Shown here one piece after another: positions 32,607-40,725 of a stretch of 64,000 nucleotides of DNA. The DNA lies in assembly GCA_900539465.1 (NCBI GenBank), contig UQCF01000011.1:19708-83707 (forward strand). Direction: 5' to 3'. The notes beneath the pieces are model-generated. The model saw only the letters and a program-made list of their open reading frames with translations, made no database searches and was not told where the DNA came from. The stretch's first letter is position 1. Each line of letters starts with the position of its first letter. The DNA comes from an uncultured Ruminococcus sp. (GTDB lineage Bacteria > Bacillota > Clostridia > Oscillospirales > Acutalibacteraceae). Both the position numbers and the translations under genes were made by a program.

Positions 32607-35219
32607 TTAAAAAATTCCTCTTATTCTCGCGGTAAAAAATGCCGCAAAGCTCATCAAAAGCTGAAAAAGCACCAGAGGCCATACGCCCGTGACCGAGAGC
32701 AAATCGAGCACTGCGAACACACCCACAAACAAAAATCCGAGTGCGACATTTATGAGCTGAATAAGATTTTCTACCTTAAACGTGCCGCAAAGAGTATATG
32801 ACATTGTGAAGCTTCTCAAAAGCGAGAAAGCCTCGCCGTCATGTATTATACCCGATTTTGCGTTTTCTTTTATCTTGCGGCGGTATTTTTTAAAGACTCT
32901 GCCTGCGGTGTTGTTTATGAGCCTTATATTGGTAAACCTCGCGCCGAAAACTTCGTTTATCATATCGGTTGTGATGTTTGAGTCGCAGTTTCTCAAAAGA
33001 ATTGTAACCCCGTCCGTGCCGAGGCGTTTAATAAAGGGTCTCAGCTTTTTATTTGGCGCATAGCTGACAACAAGCATTGCCGCAAGGCTGTTTGCTATCG
33101 CAAGATAAATGACCCTGCGTCCGTCGTGAGAATAACGAAGCTCCTCATCTTCGCTCGGCAGCTCAAAATTGTGGTGCTTCATCATATTTCGGTTGCCCAT
33201 GATGACCTTTTGACCGTTTATCCAGCCGGATATGCCCATTCTGTCTTCATAATTAAAAGAATGAACCTGCGGCAAAAGCTCTCTTTTGCTGACAACCTGG
33301 TCAAACACGTCTGTCAGCGGCCCGCCGGATTTTATGACCATTGCCGCCGCATAAAGCATAATGTCGTCAACACGGACTCTCTTAAAATCTTTAAAACCGT
33401 GCATACGGCAGCCCTTGGGGTCAAAAAGCTCCGCGCTGTCAAGCACAACGGCGTTGGCTTTGCTGTAATCTTCTATTGAATTTTGGCTCATTATAACTCC
33501 GCCGGCTTTATTGAGCCTTTTGTTTGCCCACCTCATCGGCAGCTGAATTGCCGCCGTGCCGAACGCGGGCACGCAAACGCATATTGCCGCACAGGCATAG
33601 TTTATCGCGGTAAAGAAGTTTTTTGACGCTGCGCCCGCAACCGCTCCGCAGACAACGCCCGCAATGAGCGAGAGCGTGAGCAAAAGGCCTGCGAGCTTGT
33701 CGGACGAAACACCGCTCTCGCAGCGTTCAATAAGCCTTGAAGGGAATTTTGCTCTGCACGAATATCTTATATCGGGCGAATCCATCAAAAGAGTTCTGCC
33801 GATTTCAAATTCTTCGTTTTCGTTCTCAATCTCCTGCACGGAATAAAGCGAATTTTTTTGCTTGCCCGTGCAAAAATTAAATGCGTCATACGTTCTTGAA
33901 GCGCGCAGATACGCACCGTATTCACCGAGCATCATCGCCCCTGCCGCCGCAGCGGAAAAGACAAATGTCTCGTTTGACAATACCTTGCCGAGAATAATTG
34001 CCGAAATATTTTGTATCAGCGCGGCCATAACGGCAAGTGCCGCCGCGCTTTGCATATTTGCTTCTTTTTTAAGTGCCGCCGCAACGCCTTTGTTTATGCC
34101 CGTTATGCCCGTGAAGGTGCAAAGCAGCAGCAATGCGAGCGAAACGACTTGAAAAGCTAAGGTGTCAAAGCCGTTTTTTATGCAGGAGAATATGCCGATT
34201 GCAGACATAGCCAAAAAAGAGAGTGTATAAACCGCAAGCCTTATTTTGCTCATTTTTTTTGCTTTGTGAATTGTGGCGCGTAAACGGTCCGCATCTTTTT
34301 CATCGGTATATTCCGCGCCCGTGTAGCCCTTGCGCGGCGCTCTGCTTTTATCTTTTTTGGTCTTTTCTCTGCCGAAGAGCATTTCGATTTTTCCGTCCGA
34401 ATTTTTATTTTCTTCCTCCGCCTCGGCAATGCCCATGAGCTTGAATTTATCTATCTTTTCGCGGCGTCTTTTAAGAAGCTTCATTTCAGCTTCGGATTCG
34501 CTGATATTCTCCGGCTCGTCCGCCGAGTCAAAGCCGTTAAATTTTATCTGGCCGTCGTCCCAGTTTTCTTCATTCTGCGGCGCTTCTTCTTCCTCAAATT
34601 CTTTTATGGCGTCGTCTGCCTCGATAAGAGTCGGCACAGCCTCCAACTCGCCCGTGAGGTCTTGACCCTCGCCTTTTTTAATGACAAAACCCGGTCTTTC
34701 AACCACCTTGGTTTTGTCGTCAACCTCTTCGGGCTCATCTTCTACCTTAAAATCTTCAAGAAATCTGCGGCGATTTTTGTCAGTCTCCATCGCATGAGTT
34801 TTATGAGGAATAAGCGGCTCCGAAAAGTCCGCGTCCGCACCCGAAAAGCCGGAATTTTTTTTGCCTTTTTTCATTTCTTTTACTATGTCGGCAATTCTCT
34901 GTTTTGCGGTTTTTGAGGTTATCTCTATATCGCCCGCATTGACCGAAGCAGGGCTGCCGAGAGCGGCCTCTGCCTTTTCTTTTGCGGCAAAAGACCTGAG
35001 AGGGTCAATTTTTTTTGTGTGGACGTCCTCAACTCTGGTCTGCTTTTCAATATCTATCGTCGGTATATTCACCGTGTCTGCAAGGCGCATTGTTCTTGCA
35101 AAATTTTCAACGATTTTTTCGTCCTGCTTTTTGGCAGGCTTTTCGGTTCTGCTGAGCAGTCTGTCAACATCGTCGAGCGACCAGTTTTTATCATCGTTGT
35201 TTTTAGGCAAATCAATCAC
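32607..35219 (-). CDS. Degenerate P1-type ATPase-like membrane protein with long acidic N-terminus
   Basis: An 870-residue protein. Residues 1 to about 330 are charged, low-complexity and probably disordered and cytoplasmic. Paired hydrophobic helices follow at about 335-440, then a small soluble part, two helices (LAGLLLTLSLIAGVVCGAVA; FFTAINYACAAICVCVPAF), and a large soluble region. The region after CVPAF aligns by eye with heavy-metal P1-type ATPases: KRLNKAGGVIMSQNSIEDYSK, then VVLDSAELF where DKTGTLT is expected, GISGWINGQKVIMGNRNMM, and GVTILLRNCDSNIT where the TGDN motif is expected. CPC is CVP, and the HP and TGES motifs are not visible. Two helices close the C-terminus. It is probably catalytically dead. 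It is encoded with rlmB (8-base overlap) and sits two genes from the divergent spoIIE. Confidence 0.8.
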   Translation of the reverse strand: MIDLPKNNDDKNWSLDDVDRLLSRTEKPAKKQDEKIVENFARTMRLADTVNIPTIDIEKQTRVEDVHTKKIDPLRSFAAKEKAEAALGSPASVNAGDIEITSKTAKQRIADIVKEMKKGKKNSGFSGADADFSEPLIPHKTHAMETDKNRRRFLEDFKVEDEPEEVDDKTKVVERPGFVIKKGEGQDLTGELEAVPTLIEADDAIKEFEEEEAPQNEENWDDGQIKFNGFDSADEPENISESEAEMKLLKRRREKIDKFKLMGIAEAEEENKNSDGKIEMLFGREKTKKDKSRAPRKGYTGAEYTDEKDADRLRATIHKAKKMSKIRLAVYTLSFLAMSAIGIFSCIKNGFDTLAFQVVSLALLLLCTFTGITGINKGVAAALKKEANMQSAAALAVMAALIQNISAIILGKVLSNETFVFSAAAAGAMMLGEYGAYLRASRTYDAFNFCTGKQKNSLYSVQEIENENEEFEIGRTLLMDSPDIRYSCRAKFPSRLIERCESGVSSDKLAGLLLTLSLIAGVVCGAVAGAASKNFFTAINYACAAICVCVPAFGTAAIQLPMRWANKRLNKAGGVIMSQNSIEDYSKANAVVLDSAELFDPKGCRMHGFKDFKRVRVDDIMLYAAAMVIKSGGPLTDVFDQVVSKRELLPQVHSFNYEDRMGISGWINGQKVIMGNRNMMKHHNFELPSEDEELRYSHDGRRVIYLAIANSLAAMLVVSYAPNKKLRPFIKRLGTDGVTILLRNCDSNITTDMINEVFGARFTNIRLINNTAGRVFKKYRRKIKENAKSGIIHDGEAFSLLRSFTMSYTLCGTFKVENLIQLINVALGFLFVGVFAVLDLLSVTGVWPLVLFQLLMSFAAFFTARIRGIF

Positions 35220-35985
35220 CCCTTCGGCTTATGCCCGATCTCTGTCTTGCAACTTCATAAATCAATATCCCTGCCGCAACGGATGCGTTGAGGGAGTTTA
35301 TCTTTCCTTTCATCGGAAGAGAGACAACAAAGTCGCACTTCTCTTTAACAAGGCGACCCACTCCTCTGCCCTCGGAGCCTATGACCAATCCGACTGCACC
35401 GGAATAATCAACCGAGCACCAGTTTTCGCCGTCCATATCCGCGGCATAAATCCAAACTCCGCGTTTTTTGAGCTCGTCTATCGTAGAAGCAATATTAGAT
35501 ACTCTTGCAACCGGCACATACTCAACCGCGCCTGCCGAGGCCTTGCCCACGGTGTAGCTCAAAGAAGCGTTTCTTCTTTTGGGTATTATTATGCCGTGCG
35601 CTCCGCCTGCCTCTGCGCTTCTGATTACAGCACCGAGGTTGTGAGGATCTTCGAGTTCATCGCAAATGATGATAAACGGAGCCTCTCCCCTTTGCTCTGC
35701 GAGAGCAAAAATATCGTCAATACTCGAATAATCATGCGCTGCCGCATATGCCGCAACGCCCTGATGCACCGAGCCGGAGCAGATAAAATCAAGCTTTTTG
35801 CGGTCAACCTCTTTTATGACAACGCCCTTGTCTCTGCACGAAGCGATTATGCTGCCGACAGAGCCGCCCCTCTCGCCTTTTGCAACAAGAAGTGTGTCAA
35901 TCGCTCTGCCGCTTTTTACAGCCTCGGCAACGGCGTTTCTGCCTATTATAAGTGACTCGTTTGTTTTTTGAGTTTCTCTTTCCAT
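35212..35985 (-). CDS. rlmB: 23S rRNA 2'-O-methyltransferase, RlmB/TrmH family
   Basis: A 257-residue SPOUT methyltransferase of the RlmB/YacO type. It has an N-terminal substrate domain (SLIIGRNAVAEAVKSGRAID), then motif 1 CDELEDPHNLGAVIRSAEAG, motif 2 GLVIGSEGRGVGRLV and motif 3 VSLPMKGKINSLNASVAAGI. RlmB methylates G2251 in the peptidyl-transferase P loop; the exact target here is inferred. The ATG at 35985 follows an AGGGG SD; ATGs further upstream lack one. In many Firmicutes this gene follows cysS/mrnC, but here its 3' end overlaps the ATPase-like gene. Confidence 0.88.
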   Translation of the reverse strand: MERETQKTNESLIIGRNAVAEAVKSGRAIDTLLVAKGERGGSVGSIIASCRDKGVVIKEVDRKKLDFICSGSVHQGVAAYAAAHDYSSIDDIFALAEQRGEAPFIIICDELEDPHNLGAVIRSAEAGGAHGIIIPKRRNASLSYTVGKASAGAVEYVPVARVSNIASTIDELKKRGVWIYAADMDGENWCSVDYSGAVGLVIGSEGRGVGRLVKEKCDFVVSLPMKGKINSLNASVAAGILIYEVARQRSGISRRGD

Positions 35986-36033
35986 ACAAACCCCTGTTTT
36001 CGCAGTATTTTGCCAATATAACAAATTCATATT

Positions 36034-36064
36034 ATTATAGCACAATGTCTCGACAAATTACAAT
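36034..36064. promoter_or_regulatory. Divergent rlmB/spoIIE control region with candidate Spo0A box
   Basis: On the minus strand TATAAT (36034-36039) with TTGTAA 18 bases upstream could serve rlmB. The minus strand also reads TTGTCGAG across 36049-36056, one base from the Spo0A box TTGTCGAA. On the plus strand TACAAT (36059-36064) is a possible -10 for spoIIE, but no clear -35 is seen. Weak evidence. Confidence 0.35.
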
Positions 36065-36150
36065 AGTTTTTTCCATTCATACAGCGACAGCTTCCGCCGA
36101 TGTTAAGGTTTAAAATGTTACAGAAAGTTTTGAAAAACGGGGTGAGCTCA

Positions 36151-38448
36151 ATGCGGCTTAAAGAACGTGTATCTGCGGCAATATCATTTGAGGGAAAGAA
36201 AAATGAATTGAAGTTTGTTTTAGAAATGCTGTTCTCTGTCTTTGGCGGAGTGCTGTTTTCTCAGCCGTATCTCTCGATGTCGCTCTCGCCCTTTGCGTCC
36301 TCGTTTGCCGCGTCACTGCCGCCCGTGCTTTCGCTGTGCGCTTCGGCAGGCGCGTCTTTGGGATTTTTTATGTTTCACTCCGGCACGTCGGCTTTTCGCT
36401 ATTTTTCGATAACTCTGACCTCTGCCGCGTCGCTTATTATTTGCCTTAAAGCATTCGGCATGAAGCGCGAGGATATAGTCCGTCCGCTTTGCCCGGGGCT
36501 TTGTTCTTTTGCGGTAAACACAGTGTTTTTAATCTCACAAAAATTCAGTGCGGATTTGCTTTTGTCAACACTGTGCGAAACCGCGCTCTGTGCCGTTGCC
36601 GTACCCGTATTCCGCGAGGGGCTGAAGCCGCTTTCGGACAAGCCTTATCTTCCCCGAAAGGGCGACAGAAAATGTATCGTCTGCTTTTTTGCCTCGCTCG
36701 CTCTCGCCGCGGGTCATATGAGAACTTTCGGAATTTTGGGCGAAAGTGCCTGCTTTTTTGTTTTCTCCGCCGCGATTCTTTTTTCGTGTGTGCTATATTC
36801 TTTTGAGGGCTGTGCGGTTTGCGCCGCCTGCTGCTCTGCGGTGTGCGCCATGAACGGCGAGCCGGATTTTATGTGTGCCGTTTTGCCCGTTTGCGGCTGT
36901 GTATGCCCTGTTTTTAAAAACAGATTTTCAAAGGCGGGCTTTGTTTGTGCGGCAATGTTTTTCGGTGCTGTTTTCGGTGAATATACCGATATTTTGCCGG
37001 TGCTCCCTGCGGCAGCGGCAGCGTCGGTTTTGTTTTGCTTAACCTCGCAAAAAATCCCCGATTTTTACGAAGAAAAAGGCAGTGAAAAAATAAAAATCAA
37101 CAAGCTTTTAATGCCCGTGAGAACAGCAGAAATGGTGCAGGCGGTTGAGAATATAAGCGACTGCGTAAACACCGTGAGAAAATCGCTCCAGCCGCTCATC
37201 GCTCCCGATTTGTCGGCGGAGCTGAATATTGCGAGAGAAAAGGTCTGCGCCGACTGCGAAATAAAAGACAGCTGCACAAACGAAATACGTTCAAAGAACA
37301 ATCCGTGCTACAAAAAAATTGCCGACGCACTCGAAAACAAAGAAGATTTTTCCTCAATTCTGCCGAAAAATTTTTGCGAAACCTGCTATTGCTGTGATGA
37401 AATGTCGGCGGCGTTTGACCGTGCATATTTTGCCTACTGCACAAAACTCGGCACAATGGGCAAAATGAACAGAATACAGTCGCTTGCCGGCAACCAGTTT
37501 AAAAATTTCGGCACCATAATCGGCGGAATGTGCGATTCACTTTTGGGCAATTCATCAAATTGTTCCGTACAAAGCGGAACAGCAGCCGCCTGTGCGGAAG
37601 AATTCGGCATAAAAATAAAAGACGCGACCGTTTCAAAAGACAGCGCGGGTCACGAAACTTTGAGCCTTTCTTTTGAAAAGCCGCAGGAGAATTTTAATGT
37701 TTCTCTTTTAACCAAAAAGCTTTGTTCGGACACGGGGTATGAGCTGAGCTTTCCGACGCTGATACAAAACGACGATATTTATACGCTTATTTTTAAGCAA
37801 AAAGAAAAGCTCGGTTTTAAAATAGCCGCGGCGGTAAAGCCTGCGGCAGGTATGAACGTCTGCGGTGATTATTACCGCTGTTTTAAAGACAAAAGCGGCA
37901 GACAAAATGTTATTTTAAGCGATGGAATGGGCACGGGCAGCCGCGCGGCAATCGACTCGGCTTTTACCTGCGAAACCTTTTGCAATCTGTTAAAATCGGG
38001 GCTTGACGAAAAAACCGCCATAGCGGCGGTCAACTGTGCGATGATGATGAAATCCACGGACGAGTCTCTTTCAACGGTGGACCTGCTGAGAATAGACCCG
38101 ATACTTTGCACGGCAGAGATTTTTAAATGCGGAGCTGCGCCGTCCTTTATACTGAAAAACGGAAAACCGCAGATTTTAGAGCCCGAATCTGCCCCGATAG
38201 GAATACTTGACAACGTCAATATGTCGTCAAGCGCATTAAGTGTGTCGCCGGGCGATATTATTTTGAGCGTGTCTGACGGCGTGTGCGCCGACCGCTGCGG
38301 CTGGATTGCTTCGGAACTTAAATCATTTAAAGCCGAGAGTGCGAGCGAGCTTTCAAAACACATTTTGCAGTGCGCCCTCGACAGAATGATAGGCAAACGT
38401 GCCGACGATATGACCGTGGTGGCGGTGATGATAACTGACGAAAAATAA
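36151..38448 (+). CDS. spoIIE: Stage II sporulation protein E, PP2C phosphatase
   Basis: A 765-residue protein from the ATG at 36151, which has the best SD (GGGGTG); ATGs at 36100 and 36115 are possible. About ten hydrophobic segments fill the first 300 residues, a Cys-rich linker (CADCEIKDSC, CETCYCCDE) follows, and the C-terminal third is a PPM/PP2C phosphatase: GDYYRCF, LSDGMGTGSRAAIDSA, STVDLLRIDP, LSVSDGVCAD and KRADDMTVVAVMI. In B. subtilis SpoIIE sits at the polar septum and dephosphorylates SpoIIAA, activating sigma-F in the forespore. Its presence says the host sporulates or descends from spore formers. It is monocistronic here. Confidence 0.93.
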   Translation: MRLKERVSAAISFEGKKNELKFVLEMLFSVFGGVLFSQPYLSMSLSPFASSFAASLPPVLSLCASAGASLGFFMFHSGTSAFRYFSITLTSAASLIICLKAFGMKREDIVRPLCPGLCSFAVNTVFLISQKFSADLLLSTLCETALCAVAVPVFREGLKPLSDKPYLPRKGDRKCIVCFFASLALAAGHMRTFGILGESACFFVFSAAILFSCVLYSFEGCAVCAACCSAVCAMNGEPDFMCAVLPVCGCVCPVFKNRFSKAGFVCAAMFFGAVFGEYTDILPVLPAAAAASVLFCLTSQKIPDFYEEKGSEKIKINKLLMPVRTAEMVQAVENISDCVNTVRKSLQPLIAPDLSAELNIAREKVCADCEIKDSCTNEIRSKNNPCYKKIADALENKEDFSSILPKNFCETCYCCDEMSAAFDRAYFAYCTKLGTMGKMNRIQSLAGNQFKNFGTIIGGMCDSLLGNSSNCSVQSGTAAACAEEFGIKIKDATVSKDSAGHETLSLSFEKPQENFNVSLLTKKLCSDTGYELSFPTLIQNDDIYTLIFKQKEKLGFKIAAAVKPAAGMNVCGDYYRCFKDKSGRQNVILSDGMGTGSRAAIDSAFTCETFCNLLKSGLDEKTAIAAVNCAMMMKSTDESLSTVDLLRIDPILCTAEIFKCGAAPSFILKNGKPQILEPESAPIGILDNVNMSSSALSVSPGDIILSVSDGVCADRCGWIASELKSFKAESASELSKHILQCALDRMIGKRADDMTVVAVMITDEK

Positions 38449-38585
38449 TTAAGGCTCATCGGATTAAAAGTCTGTTAAACCCTAAATGCCGAGCTTGGTT
38501 ATTTTCATACTTAAATATTTACAGCACCATCAAATTAAATTTATAATATTTGATTTCATTTTTGTTTGCAAAATTAAAATTCAAA

Positions 38586-38624
38586 GTGTGACATGGTTTT
38601 TTAAAATTTTTATCGCTGTCACAC
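38586..38624. promoter_or_regulatory. Perfect 8-bp inverted repeat upstream of a promoter
   Basis: GTGTGACA (38586-38593) and TGTCACAC (38617-38624) flank a 23-base AT-rich spacer and end two bases before the -35 hexamer of the next gene. This is a possible operator for a dimeric regulator. The rest of the 287-base gap after spoIIE is AT-rich and featureless. Confidence 0.5.
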
Positions 38625-38626
38625 TA

Positions 38627-38655
38627 TTGAAACTGCCTTGATTAAATAGTAAAAT
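38627..38655 (+). promoter_or_regulatory. Sigma-A-like promoter of the PPC/GWWY surface protein
   Basis: TTGAAA (38627-38632), a 17-base spacer, TAAAAT (38650-38655), about 80 bases before the ATG. Confidence 0.65.
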
Positions 38656-38735
38656 ATATAGATGGATTTAGTTGTAAGGGAATTTATTGAAATTCGCTTT
38701 GTTAAATCCAAATTTTAAGAAATGAGGTATTTTTC

Positions 38736-40436
38736 ATGAGAAAAATCAAACAATCGCTTGCCTCCATTATGGCAATACTGATTATTATTGCCATTGTGCC
38801 TACTATGGCAAGTGCAGCAGGCAGTTCCATTTCAAATGCAACAGCAATAAAAATGGACACAAAGTATTCGGGCTCCATTACCGAAACCAACACAGAAGAT
38901 GTGTACAAGTTTACAATTTCTGCTTCTGGAGCGGTACACATTGATTTAACGGCATATATATACGAAACCTACTACTATATATATGATACTAAGGGTAACA
39001 CCGTATGGTCAAAGCAATGGCAATATTGGAACGATGTTTCTAAAGAATACAATATGGACGAAAACGTTGATTTGGCTTCAGGCACATATTACTTTGCAAT
39101 TCAAAAAAGCAGCGGAACGGGAAATTACAATTTTAAGCTCTCATTTAAATCTGCAAACGCCAGTTTTAACGAGCCAAACGGCGGAGATAACAATTCAATA
39201 GCCACTGCCGATTCCATAAGTTTAGACACCAAATATTACGGACAGATTGCCTGCAATGACGACTGTGATATTTATAAATTCACATTTTCCAAATCCGGAA
39301 GAATACATATTGACTTAACGGCGTATATATACGAAACCGACTACTACATATACGATGTCAAAGGTAATAACCTATGGTCAAAACAATGGCAATATTGGAA
39401 TGACGTTTCTAAAGAGTACAATATGGACGAAAATGTTGATTTAACTTCGGGCACATATTACTTTGCGGTTAAAAAAAATAGCGGAACGGGAAATTATAAC
39501 TTCAAATTCTCATACACATCTGCCGGTGAAACATTCGGTGAGCCGAACGGCGGAGACAACAACTCCATTGCAACCGCAGACTCAATATCATTAGGTACGA
39601 AATACTACGGTCAAATAGCCAGCAACGATGATTGTGATATTTATAAGTTTATACTCTCGTCCTCCGGCACAATCACTCTTAATATAAAAGCCTATATATA
39701 CGAAACTGATTATTATATATACGACATAAAAGGCAAAGAAGTATGGTCAAGCAAATGGAACTATTGGAACGATACCTCTAAAGAATTAAATTTCAATAAA
39801 GAAATTGACCTCAGCAGCGGAACATATTACTTTGCCGTAAAGAGAAACAGCGGAACAGGAAATTATAACTTCATCATTCGCAGTGGTGCATATGCCGCAA
39901 TTAACGGACTTGCAAAAGACCCCGACACAGGAAGATGGATGTATTATGAGGACGGTAACGTAAACTATGACTACGTCGGTCTCGTTAAAAACCCCTACGG
40001 TTGGTGGTACGTTCAGAACGGAACCATTAACTACAGCTTCAAAGGTCTTGCTAAAAATCAATACGGTTGGTGGTACGTCCAAAACGGTACAATCAACTTC
40101 TCATATGTAGGTCTTGCCAAGAATCAGTACGGCTGGTGGTATGTAAAGAACGGAACAATCAACTACAGATTTAAAGGTCTTGCTAAAAATCAATACGGTT
40201 GGTGGTATGTTCAAAACGGAACTATTGATTTTTCTTATGTAGGTCTTGCCAAAAACCAGTACGGTTGGTGGTACATTCAAAACGGCACTATTAACTACAG
40301 CTTTAGGGGACTTGTCAAAAACCAATACGGCTGGTGGTACGTTCAAAACGGTACTATCAATTTCAACTACAATGGCTACGCTTCCAATCAATATGGAACA
40401 TGGAGAGTCGTAAACGGCAAAGTAGTCGGCAAATAA
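38736..40436 (+). CDS. Secreted protein with three PPC-like domains and GWWY wall-binding-type repeats
   Basis: A 566-residue secreted protein. The signal peptide ends near PTMASAAGS. Residues about 28-385 are three near-identical domains of about 118 residues, each with SIATADSI-type starts, D(I/V)YKFT, AYIYET(D/Y)YYIYD, and SGTYYFA, resembling bacterial pre-peptidase C-terminal (PPC) domains. From about residue 390 come eight 22-residue repeats of the form GLAKNQYGWWYVQNGTINFS, six of them full; the first and last are degenerate. Such aromatic repeats resemble cell-wall or glucan-binding repeats. There is no enzyme domain, so it is probably an adhesin or binding protein. The DNA of both repeat sets is highly similar, indicating recent duplication. 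GAGG lies nine bases before the ATG. Confidence 0.85.
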   Translation: MRKIKQSLASIMAILIIIAIVPTMASAAGSSISNATAIKMDTKYSGSITETNTEDVYKFTISASGAVHIDLTAYIYETYYYIYDTKGNTVWSKQWQYWNDVSKEYNMDENVDLASGTYYFAIQKSSGTGNYNFKLSFKSANASFNEPNGGDNNSIATADSISLDTKYYGQIACNDDCDIYKFTFSKSGRIHIDLTAYIYETDYYIYDVKGNNLWSKQWQYWNDVSKEYNMDENVDLTSGTYYFAVKKNSGTGNYNFKFSYTSAGETFGEPNGGDNNSIATADSISLGTKYYGQIASNDDCDIYKFILSSSGTITLNIKAYIYETDYYIYDIKGKEVWSSKWNYWNDTSKELNFNKEIDLSSGTYYFAVKRNSGTGNYNFIIRSGAYAAINGLAKDPDTGRWMYYEDGNVNYDYVGLVKNPYGWWYVQNGTINYSFKGLAKNQYGWWYVQNGTINFSYVGLAKNQYGWWYVKNGTINYRFKGLAKNQYGWWYVQNGTIDFSYVGLAKNQYGWWYIQNGTINYSFRGLVKNQYGWWYVQNGTINFNYNGYASNQYGTWRVVNGKVVGK

Positions 40437-40460
40437 TCAAAACTTAAATCAATAACAATT

Positions 40461-40502
40461 AACCCATCTGCTGTTTTTAATGAATAAGCAGATGGGTTTT
40501 GT
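40461..40502 (+). terminator. Terminator of the PPC/GWWY gene
   Basis: A perfect 12-bp stem, AACCCATCTGCT (40461-40472) with AGCAGATGGGTT (40487-40498), then TT. The loop is AT-rich. Confidence 0.8.
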
Positions 40503-40533
40503 CATATCACCTATAAAATATTTTTCAAAAAAC

Positions 40534-40585
40534 AAAGCTATAATCCACATCGGTTTTTTAATTAACCTTTGTGAATTACAGCTTT
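40534..40585. repeat. Palindromic repeat copy C, probable terminator for the pgm operon
   Basis: Arms AAAGCTATAATCCAC (40534-40548) and GTGAATTACAGCTTT (40571-40585). The two mismatches are A-C and C-A in plus-strand RNA but become U-G and G-U pairs in minus-strand RNA. The hairpin is therefore stable for transcripts of pgm, whose 3' end lies to the right. The loop start CACATCGGT is shared with copy D. Confidence 0.8.
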
Positions 40586-40632
40586 TTCTTTTAAAAATTT
40601 ATTCTTTTGTTTGCACCGAATACAATAATCTT

Positions 40633-40725
40633 TTATGCTATTGAATTCATAACGCCCACAAATACGCCGAGAACCATAAGCCCTGCGAGCACAAGGGCTG
40701 TAATTTGAACGAATTTTTTATTCAT
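40633..40725 (-). CDS. 30-residue membrane micro-protein coupled to pgm
   Basis: An ATG that shares its A with the last base of the pgm TAA (TAATG) opens a 30-codon frame ending at TAA 40633. The peptide starts MNKKFVQITALVLAGLMVLG and ends VFVGVMNSIA: a positively charged N-terminus and one transmembrane helix. The layout resembles small single-pass proteins such as Prli42/DUF4044, but similarity is by topology only. The TAATG junction implies translation by re-initiation after pgm. There is no SD apart from the pgm 3' end. Confidence 0.6.
   Translation of the reverse strand: MNKKFVQITALVLAGLMVLGVFVGVMNSIA

Noticed and set aside
32607..35219. Annotation as a working heavy-metal ATPase
   Set aside because: The DKTGT, TGDN, CPC and HP motifs are all altered, so transport activity cannot be claimed.
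39970..40370. Regular DNA repeats that could suggest a CRISPR array
   Set aside because: The 66-bp units are in frame and encode GWWY repeats, with no unique spacers and no cas genes.
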